Source: Pseudomonadota bacterium (GTDB lineage: Bacteria > Pseudomonadota > Alphaproteobacteria > Rhodobacterales > Rhodobacteraceae). From it: a stretch of DNA of 64,000 nucleotides. Both the position numbers and the translations under genes were made by a program. The stretch is from positions 1-64,000 of the forward strand of contig JAIUPD010000002.1 of the NCBI GenBank assembly GCA_020161615.1, read 5' to 3'. Below are positions 43,265 through 51,825 of this stretch, in pieces. Within the stretch, counting starts at the first letter, position 1; every line of letters starts with the position of its first letter. Below the pieces are notes generated by a model. It had not been told where the DNA came from and did no database searches. It was given only the letters and a program-made list of their open reading frames with translations.

Positions 43265-43573
43265 TCACGCCCCGGGCGCGTTCTCCAGGAGGATCGGCTG
43301 GCCGTGCGGCGTGGCATGGGCGGCCTCTTCCCACAGATGCGCGAGCGCCGCGACTTCGAGCGGCAGGGCGACGCCGAGCCCGGCCAGCAGCTTTTCCAGC
43401 GTCACCAGCCAAGCCTCCCAATAGGACGTGCCCCGGGCGATCTCGGCCCCCAGCGCGCGGGTCCAGTCGGGCCAGGTGAAGACGCCGGCATCGGCCAGCG
43501 CCACGGTCACCCCGAAAAGCTGCGCCTGCCAAGGGGCCTGAAACGGGGCGTGATCGGGCTCAGAGCCGGTCAA
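43265..43573 (-). CDS. nitrile hydratase accessory (activator) protein
   Basis: A 102-residue protein that resembles the N-terminal part of nitrile hydratase beta: FQAPWQAQLFGVTVALADAG, then SYWEAWLVTLEKLLAGLG. In cobalt enzymes such proteins carry the cobalt-loaded alpha subunit to the enzyme (self-subunit swapping). The start is a TTG at 43573 inside the last codons of nthB (14-nt overlap) with GGAGG nine bases upstream; no ATG or GTG fits. A low-efficiency start fits a sub-stoichiometric chaperone. Confidence 0.88.
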   Translation of the reverse strand: MTGSEPDHAPFQAPWQAQLFGVTVALADAGVFTWPDWTRALGAEIARGTSYWEAWLVTLEKLLAGLGVALPLEVAALAHLWEEAAHATPHGQPILLENAPGA

Positions 43574-44216
43574 GATAGCCCTCCCACAGGTCGGCGCTGA
43601 TCGTCAGGCCGGGTTCGCTGTCCGCGCTCCAGACTTCGGCCGCGTCGAAGACCACGGTATAGAGGCGCTCAGGCACCTCGCCCTTTCCATGGGCATTGGC
43701 ATCGGGCAGCACGAAACCGCCATGGTCGGATTCGATGACCCCCTCCTTGCCCGCCAGATAGACCGGCAGGCGGGTATGGCCGCGGGGATGCGCGTTCTTC
43801 GCCCGCACCCGTTGGCCCGTCGCAAAGCGCGGCGGCTCGCTCAGCGGCCGGTCGCAGGGCGTGCCGCGGGCCAGGACGGCGGGCACCCGCTCGGCGCCGA
43901 GGCGTCTGGCATCGGCCGGACGCTCCAGCGCCGTGCCGGTCGCCAGTTCGGCCGGGGTGATCAGGCCGTGACGGGTCAGCAGCACCTCCAGCGCCCTGAT
44001 CCAGATCTCGTAATAGCTGGCGGCGTAATAGGTGGCGGGGGGCAGGCATTCCCGGGCGTGGCGGCTTTCGTCCAGCGTCCAGCGGCCGAGCGCGCCGCAG
44101 GCCAGCACTACGCCCAGCGCGCGGGCCTCCCAGGGGGCGTGAAACCAGGGCTCGTCCGCCTCGGGCAGGACCGGGCCGAAGCCCATCTTGCCGCCCAGAT
44201 CATGCGGGCCGTTCAT
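43560..44216 (-). CDS. nthB: nitrile hydratase subunit beta
   Basis: A 218-residue subunit. The start [16 protein letters not shown] is the family N-terminus, followed by [39 protein letters not shown], and the C-terminal SH3-like barrel with [20 protein letters not shown] and [13 protein letters not shown]. It forms the active heterodimer with alpha, contributing arginines near the metal. The ATG at 44216 overlaps the alpha stop by 4 nt. The same frame is open far upstream but that part is the antisense of alpha. Confidence 0.93.
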   Translation of the reverse strand: MNGPHDLGGKMGFGPVLPEADEPWFHAPWEARALGVVLACGALGRWTLDESRHARECLPPATYYAASYYEIWIRALEVLLTRHGLITPAELATGTALERPADARRLGAERVPAVLARGTPCDRPLSEPPRFATGQRVRAKNAHPRGHTRLPVYLAGKEGVIESDHGGFVLPDANAHGKGEVPERLYTVVFDAAEVWSADSEPGLTISADLWEGYLDRL

Positions 44217-44812
44217 GCCGGGACCCGGGGCAGGCCGGTGCCGATCATGCTCTCGCGCGTCACCAGCTCGGCCAGCGCCTCGGCCGACCAGCCCTCGGTC
44301 CCCTCCGGCCGCATCGGGACGACCAGATAGCGCAGCTCGGCGGTGGAATCCCAGACACGCAGTTTCGTACCCTCGGGCAGGTCCAGCCCGAACTCGGCCA
44401 GCACCGCGCGCGGCTCGATCACCACGCGCGAGCGATAGGCGGGCGATTTGTACCAGACCGGCGGCAGGCCCAGCAGGCTCCACGGATAGCAGGAGCAGAG
44501 GGTGCAGACGATGACGTGATGCAGGTCCGGCGCGTTGAAGACGGCGCGCACATGCTCGCCCTGACGGCCGGTGAAGCCCATCGAGGCGACGGCCGCGGTC
44601 GCGTCCCGCTCCAGCCAGTCGGCAAAGGCGGGATCGGTCCAGGCGCGGGCCACCACGGCGGCGCCGTTCTGCGGGCCGACCTTCTCGGCATAGGTCTCGA
44701 TGATCGCATCCACCGCCGCTGTCTCGATCAGGCCCTTGCGGGTCAGGATCGTTTCCAGCGCGCGGACGCGGGCCTCCATCGGGTCGAGGTGGTTGTCGTG
44801 ATCGTGGGGCAT
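44213..44812 (-). CDS. nthA: nitrile hydratase subunit alpha, cobalt type
   Basis: A 199-residue subunit carrying the metal centre [10 protein letters not shown] (Cys103, Cys106, Ser107, Cys108). Threonine in the second position of this motif marks cobalt-type enzymes; iron types have serine. [21 protein letters not shown] and [20 protein letters not shown] are also conserved. The enzyme hydrates nitriles to amides in the cytoplasm. It is the first gene of nthA-nthB-activator. No amidase or cobalt transporter is in the window. Confidence 0.95.
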   Translation of the reverse strand: MPHDHDNHLDPMEARVRALETILTRKGLIETAAVDAIIETYAEKVGPQNGAAVVARAWTDPAFADWLERDATAAVASMGFTGRQGEHVRAVFNAPDLHHVIVCTLCSCYPWSLLGLPPVWYKSPAYRSRVVIEPRAVLAEFGLDLPEGTKLRVWDSTAELRYLVVPMRPEGTEGWSAEALAELVTRESMIGTGLPRVPA

Positions 44813-44937
44813 GGCGGCTCCTTGGGCAGCGGCCTAGGTTAGGCGAAAGGCGCCCGCGCGCAAGCCCTGCAAGGGACTTGTGGGATGCGTGGAATCTGGC
44901 AGGCTCTGACAACGGGTCGCGCGAGAGGAACGTCCGA

Positions 44938-45657
44938 ATGCCCGATGTCTTCGACTTTCCCGCCGCTCTGGCGAGGGCCCAGACCCCGGCCGCCGCCTGC
45001 GCCGAGTTGTTGTCCTGGTCCAAGCCGCACGGATTCACCACCTATGCCATCGGCGCCGCGCCCCACCCCGGCGCGCCCTATCCCACGCCCTTCATGGTGA
45101 CCAATTGGCCGCCGGAATGGCACAGCGCCTATTACGACCGGCAGTTTGGCGACCGCGACCCGACGCTCAGGGCGATGAAGGCGCTGGGCCGCCCGTTCAG
45201 CGTCTCGGACCTGCGGGCTGGGCGCTGCGGTTTCCTGCCCGATGCCGCCGAGCGCGAGGTGATCGATTACGCCGCGACCCTCGGCTATCCCGAGGGGTTT
45301 CTGGTGCCCGTCTTCCGCGCCAATGGCTATCGCGGTTTTGCGGTGCTGGTCGGGGATGCGCCCGACCCCGGACCCGCACTGCGCGCCCGGCTGCAATTCC
45401 TGCTGGAACACGCGCATGACCGGCTGCGGGTGCTGGTCGCGCAGCACCTGGATGAAAACGCCCTCCTGACCCCGCGCGAGGTGCAGATCCTGTCTCTGGC
45501 GCGGCAGGGGCAGGGCGATGCCGATATCGCCCGGCAGGCGGCGATCAGCATTCGCACCGTGCGGTTCCATTTCGACAACGCGCGCCGCAAGCTCGCCGCC
45601 CGCTCTCGGTCAGAGGCGATCGCCATCGCAGTGGAACAGCATCTCTTGCCGGTGTGA
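44938..45657 (+). CDS. LuxR-type quorum-sensing regulator without adjacent luxI
   Basis: A 239-residue regulator. The N-terminal autoinducer-binding domain (about 15-160) shows WPPEWHSAYYDRQFGDRDPT, which holds the conserved Trp, Tyr and Asp of AHL pockets, and RCGFLPDAAEREVIDYAATL. The C-terminal LuxR helix-turn-helix has LTPREVQILSLARQGQGDAD and ISIRTVRFHFDNARRKLAA. The ATG at 44938 has GAGAGGA upstream. It is divergent from nthA. No AHL synthase gene is in the window, yet a lux-box-like site begins at its stop codon. Confidence 0.9.
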   Translation: MPDVFDFPAALARAQTPAAACAELLSWSKPHGFTTYAIGAAPHPGAPYPTPFMVTNWPPEWHSAYYDRQFGDRDPTLRAMKALGRPFSVSDLRAGRCGFLPDAAEREVIDYAATLGYPEGFLVPVFRANGYRGFAVLVGDAPDPGPALRARLQFLLEHAHDRLRVLVAQHLDENALLTPREVQILSLARQGQGDADIARQAAISIRTVRFHFDNARRKLAARSRSEAIAIAVEQHLLPV

Positions 45658-45676
45658 CCTGTCACAAGTCACAGTT
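45657..45676 (+). promoter_or_regulatory. lux-box-like dyad at the 3' end of luxR
   Basis: ACCTGTCACAAGTCACAGTT has the ACCTGT-N8-ACAGGT layout of the Vibrio fischeri lux box with 11 of 12 arm positions matching. It starts at the last base of the luxR stop. A weak promoter, TTGTCT-N16-TAGGCT, overlaps and follows it, then a terminator at 45735. No coding gene follows on this strand. Confidence 0.6.
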
Positions 45677-45734
45677 GTCTTTGCGTCAAGCAGGGATAGG
45701 CTGATTCCATTCAGATAGACATTTCTGCAAGGTA

Positions 45735-45768
45735 CGGGACGGTGCAACCCGCGCCGTCCCGTTTTTTG
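45735..45768 (+). terminator. intrinsic terminator after luxR and the lux box
   Basis: CGGGACGG pairs with CCGTCCCG around an 11-nt loop and is followed by TTTTTTG. It is the clearest rho-independent terminator in this part of the window, about 75 nt after luxR. Confidence 0.85.
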
Positions 45769-45794
45769 TTTGCCCGTTTTCCCGTGCGGATCGT

Positions 45795-47015
45795 TCAGGC
45801 AGTGGCCAGCGCCGCCTCGGGCCGTCTTGGACGGCTGCGCAGCAGGATCGTCACCATCACCCCGATATTCAGCGCGTTCCAGGCGATCCCGTTGAGGAAA
45901 GCCAGCTGGTAGGATCCGCTCGCGTCATAGATCCAGCCCGACATCCAGCCGCCCAGCGCCATGCCCAGGATCGTCGCCATGATGACGAAGCCGACGCGCG
46001 CACCGGCCTCGCGCGCGGGCAGATATTCGCGGATGATGATGGCATAGGCGGGCACGATCCCGCCCTGGCTCAGGCCGAAGATCAGGCTCACGGCATAGAG
46101 CGAGGCCAGCCCGTCGAAGGGCAGATAGAGGATCAGCCCGATCATCTGCCCGACCGACCCGATCAGCAGCGTCGGGATGCCGCCCAGCCGGTCCATGACG
46201 AGGCCCGAGATAAGCCGCGACACGACGCCGCCCATCAGCATGACGCTGAGCATCTCGGCCCCCACCGCCGGGCCATAGCCGAGATCGACGCAGAAGGCGA
46301 CGATATGCACCTGCGGCATCGACATGGCGACGCAGCAGGCGACGCCTGCCAGCGCCAGAAGCCAGGTCATCATCCGTGGCGACCAGGGAACCTCGCGCAG
46401 GGCCCGGCCGGTGGCCTGGGCGGCGGCGGTCAGGCTTTCCGCGGGCAGGCGGCGGCGCAGGAACAGCGAGGCCGGGATGATCAGCAGCGGCACCAGCAGG
46501 GCCAGCAGCCAGCACACGCCGCGCCAGCCGCTCTCGGCCAGCACGCCCGACAGCGCCAGCGGCCAGATCGCGCCCGCGAGGTAATTGCCGCTGGCGGCGA
46601 TGCCCACGGCGATCCCCCGGCGGCGGCGGAACCAGAGCGAGATATCGGCCATCAGCGGGGCGAAGAAAGCCGCCGCGCCCAGCCCGATCACCGCCTGCGC
46701 CCCGGCCAGTGTCGCGATCGAGGGGCTGAGCGCCGCCAGCACGTAGCCCAGCGCCGTCAGCAGCGCCGCGGCCATCAGCATCGGCGTCACCCCGAAGCGG
46801 TCGAGCTGCCGTCCCCAGAGAAGATTGCCCAGCGCATAGCCGGTCATGGTCAGCGTATAGGGCAGCGAGGCCGCGCCCCGCCCGCCGCCGAACTCGGCCT
46901 GGACCGCCGGCATGAGGGCGATGATCGACCACATGCCGACGCTGCCGACGGTCGAGATCGATAGCGACAGCGCGAGGCGCGCCCAGGAATAGCGGGAGTC
47001 GAGGATCGGGTTCAT
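45795..47015 (-). CDS. MFS transporter (monocarboxylate-porter-like)
   Basis: A 406-residue membrane protein with about 12 helices. Typical MFS loops are GNLLWGRQLDRFGVTPML after helix 2 and FRRRRGIAVGIAASGNYLAG. RLISGLVMDRLGGIPTLL is the matching loop in the second half. PEVP-like ends are absent. The overall pattern recalls the monocarboxylate/oxalate branch. It converges on luxR and precedes no obvious pathway gene. Substrate unknown. Confidence 0.88.
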   Translation of the reverse strand: MNPILDSRYSWARLALSLSISTVGSVGMWSIIALMPAVQAEFGGGRGAASLPYTLTMTGYALGNLLWGRQLDRFGVTPMLMAAALLTALGYVLAALSPSIATLAGAQAVIGLGAAAFFAPLMADISLWFRRRRGIAVGIAASGNYLAGAIWPLALSGVLAESGWRGVCWLLALLVPLLIIPASLFLRRRLPAESLTAAAQATGRALREVPWSPRMMTWLLALAGVACCVAMSMPQVHIVAFCVDLGYGPAVGAEMLSVMLMGGVVSRLISGLVMDRLGGIPTLLIGSVGQMIGLILYLPFDGLASLYAVSLIFGLSQGGIVPAYAIIIREYLPAREAGARVGFVIMATILGMALGGWMSGWIYDASGSYQLAFLNGIAWNALNIGVMVTILLRSRPRRPEAALATA

Positions 47016-47066
47016 GGCGGCAGATTAGGGCCCGCTCGCCGGTGCCGCCAGTGGGAATTTTACAGG

Positions 47067-47762
47067 TTAAAGGCCCGCCAGCAGATCGGGCAGCGCGGCT
47101 AGGTCGCGCAGGATGTGATGCGGCCGGCCGAACAGCCGGTCCATCGGCGCGCCGTCGCGGTTGACCCAGGCGGTGGTGAAGCCGAAAGCCGCGCCGGCGC
47201 AGGCGTCCCAGCCGTTCGAGGAAACGAAGAGCACCTCCTCGGGCTCCAGCCTCAGACCGGTGCCGACCAGCGCGTAAACCCGGTCGTGCGGCTTGAAGAC
47301 GCCGACGCTTTCCACGGAATAGAGCGCCTCGAACTGGCCCTGAAGCCCGGCGGAATTGACCGCGCCCTCCAGCATCCCGGGCGAGCCGTTCGACAGGATC
47401 GCCAGCCGCTGCCCCTGCGCGGCCAGCGCCGCCAGCATGCCCGGAACCTCGGGAAAGGCGGCCAGTTCCCAGTAGAGCGCCAGCAGCCGCGAGCGCAGTC
47501 CGGGGTCAGACAGGCCCGCCTTCTCCAGCGCCCAGTCGAGCCCGTCCTGCGTCACCTGCCAGAAGTCGGCGTGGTGCCCGGCCACGGCCCTGAGCCAGGT
47601 GTATTCCAGCTGCTTGCGGCGCCAGTCGGCGGCGATCTCGGGCCAGCGGGGCGCCCAGCTTTCCGACCCCGGCTCACCGGCGGCGGTCCGCGCCGCCGCG
47701 CCCACGTCAAAGAGCGTGCCATAGGCGTCGAACACGCAGGCCCTGATCCGGTTCTTGCTCAT
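47067..47762 (-). CDS. haloacid dehalogenase type II-like hydrolase
   Basis: A 231-residue HAD-superfamily enzyme. Nucleophile Asp is in CVFDAYGTLFDV (about residue 11); LEYTWLRAVAGHHADFWQVT, LAILSNGSPGML, FKPHDRVYALV and VLFVSSNGWDACAGAAFGF follow the L-2-haloacid dehalogenase pattern closely, including the SSNxWD block. It would release halide from (S)-2-haloacids, though some members are phosphatases. The ATG at 47762 was chosen over open upstream sequence, which is the intergenic element. Confidence 0.9.
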   Translation of the reverse strand: MSKNRIRACVFDAYGTLFDVGAAARTAAGEPGSESWAPRWPEIAADWRRKQLEYTWLRAVAGHHADFWQVTQDGLDWALEKAGLSDPGLRSRLLALYWELAAFPEVPGMLAALAAQGQRLAILSNGSPGMLEGAVNSAGLQGQFEALYSVESVGVFKPHDRVYALVGTGLRLEPEEVLFVSSNGWDACAGAAFGFTTAWVNRDGAPMDRLFGRPHHILRDLAALPDLLAGL

Positions 47763-47795
47763 GCTCCCCTTTCCGAAACGAGGCCCGACCCGCCG

Positions 47796-47860
47796 CTTCT
47801 TTGCGCTGCAAATATCCTCGGGGGGTGAGCCGAAGGCGAGGGGGGCAGAAAGCCCCCCTC
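47796..47860 (-). repeat. intergenic GC-hairpin plus GATATTT...AAAGAAG element, copy 3
   Basis: Read on the minus strand: GAGGGGGGC/GCCCCCCTC hairpin (47838-47860), then CCCCCCGAGGATATTTGCAG and CGCAAAGAAG (47796-47825), with TTTGC-AGC-GCAAA as an inner inverted repeat. It follows the HIT gene in the same direction, as copies 1 and 2 follow lrgB and ilvE. Confidence 0.6.
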
Positions 47861-47874
47861 CTTTTTCCCTTGCC

Positions 47875-48258
47875 TTATCCGGCGCGTTCCAGCATCCGGC
47901 CCAGCACCCTGCCGCCCAGGATATGCACATGCAGATGCGGTACCTCCTGCACGCCGTCATTGCCGGCGTTGGAGATGGCGCGATACCCCGCTCCGCCTTC
48001 GCCCGGTTGCACGCCCAGTTCCTTGCAGACCCTGCCGATGGCGGTGATGAAATCGGCCTTCTCCGCGTCCGAGGCCTCCAGCGCGAAATGGTCGAAGGTC
48101 ACGTAGGGCCCTTTCGGGATTACCAGCACATGATGCGGCGCCTGCGGGCGGATGTCGTGGAAGGCCAGCGAATGCTCGGTTTCCAGCAGTTTGTTGCAGG
48201 GGATCTCGCCGCGCAGGATCCTGGCAAAGATGTTATTGGTATCATAGGCATAGGCCAC
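47875..48258 (-). CDS. HIT family (histidine triad) protein
   Basis: A 127-residue Hint-like nucleotide hydrolase/transferase. NNIFARILRGEIPCNKLLE at the start, then LAFHDIRPQAPHHVLVIPK, and the triad EVPHLHVHILGGRVLGR near residue 107. Such proteins hydrolyse AMP-lysine and related phosphoramidates. The start is a GTG at 48258 with GGAG upstream. It lies 16 nt after the small secreted-protein gene. Confidence 0.94.
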   Translation of the reverse strand: MAYAYDTNNIFARILRGEIPCNKLLETEHSLAFHDIRPQAPHHVLVIPKGPYVTFDHFALEASDAEKADFITAIGRVCKELGVQPGEGGAGYRAISNAGNDGVQEVPHLHVHILGGRVLGRMLERAG

Positions 48259-48274
48259 GGCGGTTACTCCGGTC

Positions 48275-48727
48275 TCATTTCATAGGCGGGGATCCGGGAC
48301 AGAAATTCCCGGGCAGGACGGGGGCCCAGATCGGGCAATAGGCGGGGTCGGCATACCAGACATCGGTAGCGCCGATGGCGTGGTCGACCGCCACCCATTG
48401 GTGGCCCGAGCGGCGGTAGAGCACCTGCAGGGTCGAGCCGTCCATGAATTCGGGGTCGATCTCGCCCCGCTGGTAGCCGGGCGTGGCGAGCATGTCGATG
48501 GGGGCACCGCCCGGGCGTTGGGCGGTGAGCGCGGCGAAGGCGACATCGCCTTCGACCCGCAGGTCATGGACCACGAATTCGACCGGCGCGCCCAGCACCC
48601 GTTCGGCCAGCGGGCGGGCCGCATCCATCAGATCGACCCTCAACGCCGAGCCGCGCGGCGGCTCGGTCCAGGCGCCCGCTGCCGTCGCGGCGAGGGTCAG
48701 CAACAGGGCGGCGGCGAGCTTACGCAT
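48275..48727 (-). CDS. small secreted protein of unknown function
   Basis: A 150-residue protein with a signal peptide (about 1-19, ending AGAW). The mature domain shows ARPLAERVLGAPVEFVVHDL, then GDVAFAALTAQRPGG and QWVAVDHAIGATDVWYADP, with two cysteines near the C-terminus. The pattern is that of a small alpha/beta periplasmic protein, but I do not recognise the family. Its ATG lies 8 nt inside the end of the aldehyde dehydrogenase gene. Confidence 0.72.
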   Translation of the reverse strand: MRKLAAALLLTLAATAAGAWTEPPRGSALRVDLMDAARPLAERVLGAPVEFVVHDLRVEGDVAFAALTAQRPGGAPIDMLATPGYQRGEIDPEFMDGSTLQVLYRRSGHQWVAVDHAIGATDVWYADPAYCPIWAPVLPGNFCPGSPPMK

Positions 48728-50165
48728 CTTCCGGCGACCAGCCCGAGACGGCCTTGACCTCGAGGAAATCCTCGATGCCCCAGACCCCGCCTTCGCGCCC
48801 GCGCCCGGACGCCTTCATGCCGCCGAAGGGCGAACCGCGGCCCCGGGACTTGCCGTTCATCTCCACCATGCCCGAGCGCAGGCGGCGGGCCAGCCGGTTG
48901 CGCTTTGCCCCGTCCTGCGACTGCACGTAATTCGTGAGCCCGTAAACCGTGTCATTGGCGATGCGCAGCGCATCCGCCTCGTCCTCGAAGGGGATGATCG
49001 ACAGCACCGGGCCGAAGATCTCTTCCCGGGCGATGGTCATGTCGTTGGTGACATCGGCAAAGACCGTGGGCCGCACGAAGAACCCACGGTTCAGCCCGTC
49101 CGGGCGGCCGAGGCCCCCGGCGACCAGTTTGGCGCCCTCGTCGATGCCCTTCTGGATCAGGCCCTGGATCTTGTCGAATTGCGCCTGGCTGACCACCGGG
49201 CCGATATGGTTCCCGGCCTCATGCGCGCTGGCGACGCGGGTTTTCCCGGCCGTCTCGGCGGCGATCTCCACCGCCTTGTCATAGATCGAGCGTTCCACCA
49301 GCATCCGCGTCGGTGCGTTGCAGGACTGCCCGGTGTTGTTGAAGCAATGCCGGGCGCCGCGGATCACGGCTTTCTCGTCGGCATCGGCGAAGATGATGTT
49401 TGCGCCCTTGCCGCCGAGTTCGAGATGGATGTGCTTCAGCGTCTCGGCCGCGTTCTTGGAGATGGCGATGCCCGCGCGGGTGGAGCCGGTGAAGCTGACC
49501 ATATCGACGTCGGGGTGGCCCGAAAGGTCGGTGCCGACCCCGGGTCCGTCGCCGTTCACCAGGTTGAAGACGCCGGGCGGCACGCCCGCCTCATCGAGGA
49601 TCTCGGCGAACAGCATCGACGATAGCGGCGCGATTTCCGAGGGTTTCAGCACCATGGTGCAGCCCGCCAGCAGCGCCGGGATCACCTTGAGCGTGACCTG
49701 ATTCATCGGCCAGTTCCAAGGTGTGATCAGGGCGCAGACGCCGACCGCTTCCTTGATGATCCGATCCTCCTGCGCGCGCTCGCTGAGCGGGGCTTCGAAC
49801 TCGATCTGGTCGAAGGCGCGGAGGAAATTCTCGATATGCCAGGTGCCCGAGGTCGCCTGGCTGCTCTTCGCCATGTCGATGGGCGCGCCCATCTCCAGGC
49901 TGATCGCGGCGCCCATCTCGTCGTTGCGGCGCTTGTAGACCTCAAGGATCCGCTCGACCAGCGCCTTCCTGTCGGCCGGCGGGGTTTCCATGAAGGCGGG
50001 CAGGGCGGCGCGGGCGGCGGCCACGGCGGCATCGCTGTCGGCCGTCCCGCCCAGCGAGATCACCGCGCAGGGTTCTTCGGTCGAGGGGTCGATCACCTCC
50101 AGATCGCGGCCCGCGACCGGGTTCACCCATTGGCCGTTGATGTAGAAGCGGCGTTTGTCCAGCAT
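48720..50165 (-). CDS. NAD-dependent aldehyde dehydrogenase
   Basis: A 481-residue single-domain aldehyde dehydrogenase. TPWNWPMNQVTLKVIPALLA is near residue 148; VSFTGSTRAGIAIS, the general base in HLELGGKGANIIF and the nucleophile in NNTGQSCNAPTRM follow, then EEIFGPVLSIIPF. The RGSPFGGMKASGRGREGG end is typical of broad-range enzymes. The ATG at 50165 was chosen because the family N-terminus RRFYINGQWV starts just after it. Substrate unknown. Confidence 0.92.
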   Translation of the reverse strand: MLDKRRFYINGQWVNPVAGRDLEVIDPSTEEPCAVISLGGTADSDAAVAAARAALPAFMETPPADRKALVERILEVYKRRNDEMGAAISLEMGAPIDMAKSSQATSGTWHIENFLRAFDQIEFEAPLSERAQEDRIIKEAVGVCALITPWNWPMNQVTLKVIPALLAGCTMVLKPSEIAPLSSMLFAEILDEAGVPPGVFNLVNGDGPGVGTDLSGHPDVDMVSFTGSTRAGIAISKNAAETLKHIHLELGGKGANIIFADADEKAVIRGARHCFNNTGQSCNAPTRMLVERSIYDKAVEIAAETAGKTRVASAHEAGNHIGPVVSQAQFDKIQGLIQKGIDEGAKLVAGGLGRPDGLNRGFFVRPTVFADVTNDMTIAREEIFGPVLSIIPFEDEADALRIANDTVYGLTNYVQSQDGAKRNRLARRLRSGMVEMNGKSRGRGSPFGGMKASGRGREGGVWGIEDFLEVKAVSGWSPEDA

Positions 50166-50246
50166 GGTCGGAATCTCCGGTAATTTTGCCGACACCCTGT
50201 CACCTGCCCCCGGAGAGGGCAAGGGGAGCCGCCCCGGCCGCCGCCC

Positions 50247-50912
50247 TCAGAACTCGGACCAGAGGCCCAGGCGCAGCGCCTCGACCCGTCCGTCCGGGGG
50301 AATCACCGCCTCGGCCACCAGACGGAAGCGGCTCATCAGGCGCAGGCCCAGGGCGGGGCGCAGGCGGGTGATGGCGACCTGGCGGCTGCGGAAATGGGTG
50401 GCGGTCATTATCACCAGCCAGCGGCCCCGGGCATAGCCGATCTGGGTGTTCCAGTCGGTCGCCAGTTCGGTGCCCCAGGGGACGCGGGCGGCATAGAGCC
50501 GGACGCCCGCCTGGGTCCAGAGGTTCCCGTCGCCCAGCGCCATGCCGCGCCCGGCCTCGACCGCGACGAAGGGCTGGTAGCGCGCGATGCTGTAGGGCAC
50601 GTATCGGACCCCGGAGGTAAGGCCCACGGTCATCCCCTGCGGCAGGTCGAACGGGTGCCAGCGCAGAAAGAGGTCGGCGTAATCGAAGCGCCAACTCGTC
50701 GAGAGGGCCGCGCCGATCGTCAGCCGCGGGCGCAGGCCGTATTCGGCGTAATATTCGCTTTGCTGCGGGCGCCAGCCGTTCGCCGCGCCCAGGGTCGTGG
50801 TGGTGGACAGGAAGAAGCGCCCCGCCTCGCGCGGCCAGGGGCCGGCCCCTGCCGCCCCGGCGCCGAGCAGCAGCGCCATCACCCACAGCACGAGAAACCG
50901 GACACGCACCAC
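50247..50912 (-). CDS. secreted or outer-membrane beta-rich protein, unknown function
   Basis: A 221-residue protein. The signal peptide (about 1-23) is followed by alternating short strands rich in Tyr, Trp and Arg (SEYYAEYGLRPRLTIGAAL, YADLFLRWHPF, VAITRLRPALGLRLMSRFRL) and ends in LGLWSEF with a terminal Phe, as outer-membrane barrels do. This suggests a small barrel. The start is GTG at 50912 or the next GTG codon. It lies 81 nt upstream of the aldehyde dehydrogenase gene, with no clear link. Confidence 0.75.
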   Translation of the reverse strand: MVRVRFLVLWVMALLLGAGAAGAGPWPREAGRFFLSTTTTLGAANGWRPQQSEYYAEYGLRPRLTIGAALSTSWRFDYADLFLRWHPFDLPQGMTVGLTSGVRYVPYSIARYQPFVAVEAGRGMALGDGNLWTQAGVRLYAARVPWGTELATDWNTQIGYARGRWLVIMTATHFRSRQVAITRLRPALGLRLMSRFRLVAEAVIPPDGRVEALRLGLWSEF

Positions 50913-51153
50913 AAACTTTCCCCAACACAGGAGACCTCTCTTGTCGCGCGCGGATAGTTAACAAACGGTAAAGGCGTGCGCCGCGACCCGTCAGGCAGGC
51001 GTCAAGGTGCCGGGACCGGGCAGAAAGTCATTGACGCCGGGGCCTGGCCGCGTGACGGAATGTCGCCATCGGCGGAAATCGCCGGAAAGGGGCTTCTCTT
51101 TGCGGGAAAGACCCTTATCTCGGGTTTTAAGCATTCAAAAAAGGGAATGAGCC

Positions 51154-51807
51154 ATGAGCCTGCGCATCAATGACATCGCCCCCGATTTCACCGCGGAATC
51201 GACCCAAGGCACGATCAAGTGGCACGAGTACATCGGCGACAATTACGCTGTCCTGTTCAGCCACCCCAAGGATTTCACCCCGGTCTGCACCACCGAATTC
51301 TCGGCCGCGGCCAAGCTGGCCGGCGAATTCGCCAAACGTGGCTGCAAGCTGGCCGGCATCTCGATCGACGGGGTCGAGGAACACCACAAATGGATGGCCG
51401 ACGTGAAGACCTATGGCGGCGCCGAAATGTCCTTCCCGATCATCGCCGACAAGGGGCTCGAGGTCGCCAAGCTCTATGACATGCTGCCGGCCGAGGCCTA
51501 TCTGCCCGATGGCCGCACCGCCAACGACACGGCCACCGTGCGGACCACCTTCATCATCGGGCCGGACAAGAAGATCCGCCTGATGCTGATCTATCCGATG
51601 TCGGTGGGCCGCAACTTCGACGAGATCCTGCGCGCGCTGGATGCCATCCGCCAGACCGACGGCAAGCCCTTCGCCACCCCGGCGGACTGGCAGCCGGGCG
51701 ATGACGTGATCGTCGCGCTGTCGGTCTCGACCGAGGATGCGAAGGCCCGCTTCGGCCAGCTGGACATCCCGCTGCCCTATCTGCGCAAGACCAAAGCGCC
51801 GGTCTGA
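51154..51807 (+). CDS. 1-Cys peroxiredoxin (Prx6 type)
   Basis: A 217-residue thiol peroxidase with the peroxidatic Cys45 in SHPKDFTPVCTTEFS and the Prx6-type C-terminal half (TFIIGPDKKIRLMLIYPMSV and ATPADWQPGDDVIV). No resolving cysteine is in the usual 2-Cys position; Cys64 is the only other one. It reduces H2O2 and organic peroxides. The 241-nt upstream gap holds CTTCTC and CCTTATCT 15 nt apart (51093-51120), faintly like an RpoH-type promoter. A terminator follows within the next, converging gene. Confidence 0.95.
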   Translation: MSLRINDIAPDFTAESTQGTIKWHEYIGDNYAVLFSHPKDFTPVCTTEFSAAAKLAGEFAKRGCKLAGISIDGVEEHHKWMADVKTYGGAEMSFPIIADKGLEVAKLYDMLPAEAYLPDGRTANDTATVRTTFIIGPDKKIRLMLIYPMSVGRNFDEILRALDAIRQTDGKPFATPADWQPGDDVIVALSVSTEDAKARFGQLDIPLPYLRKTKAPV

Positions 51808-51825
51808 TCCCGCGCTGCTATCCTG

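Noticed and set aside
45653-45666. TGTGACCTGTCACA as a CRP/FNR-type site
   Set aside because: CRP sites need TGTGA-N6-TCACA; here the spacing is N4. The overlapping lux-box reading explains more positions.
51093-51120. RpoH-type promoter of the peroxiredoxin gene
   Set aside because: CTTCTC and CCTTATCT are only a partial match and the -35 lacks the CTTG core, so it is mentioned but not listed as a feature.
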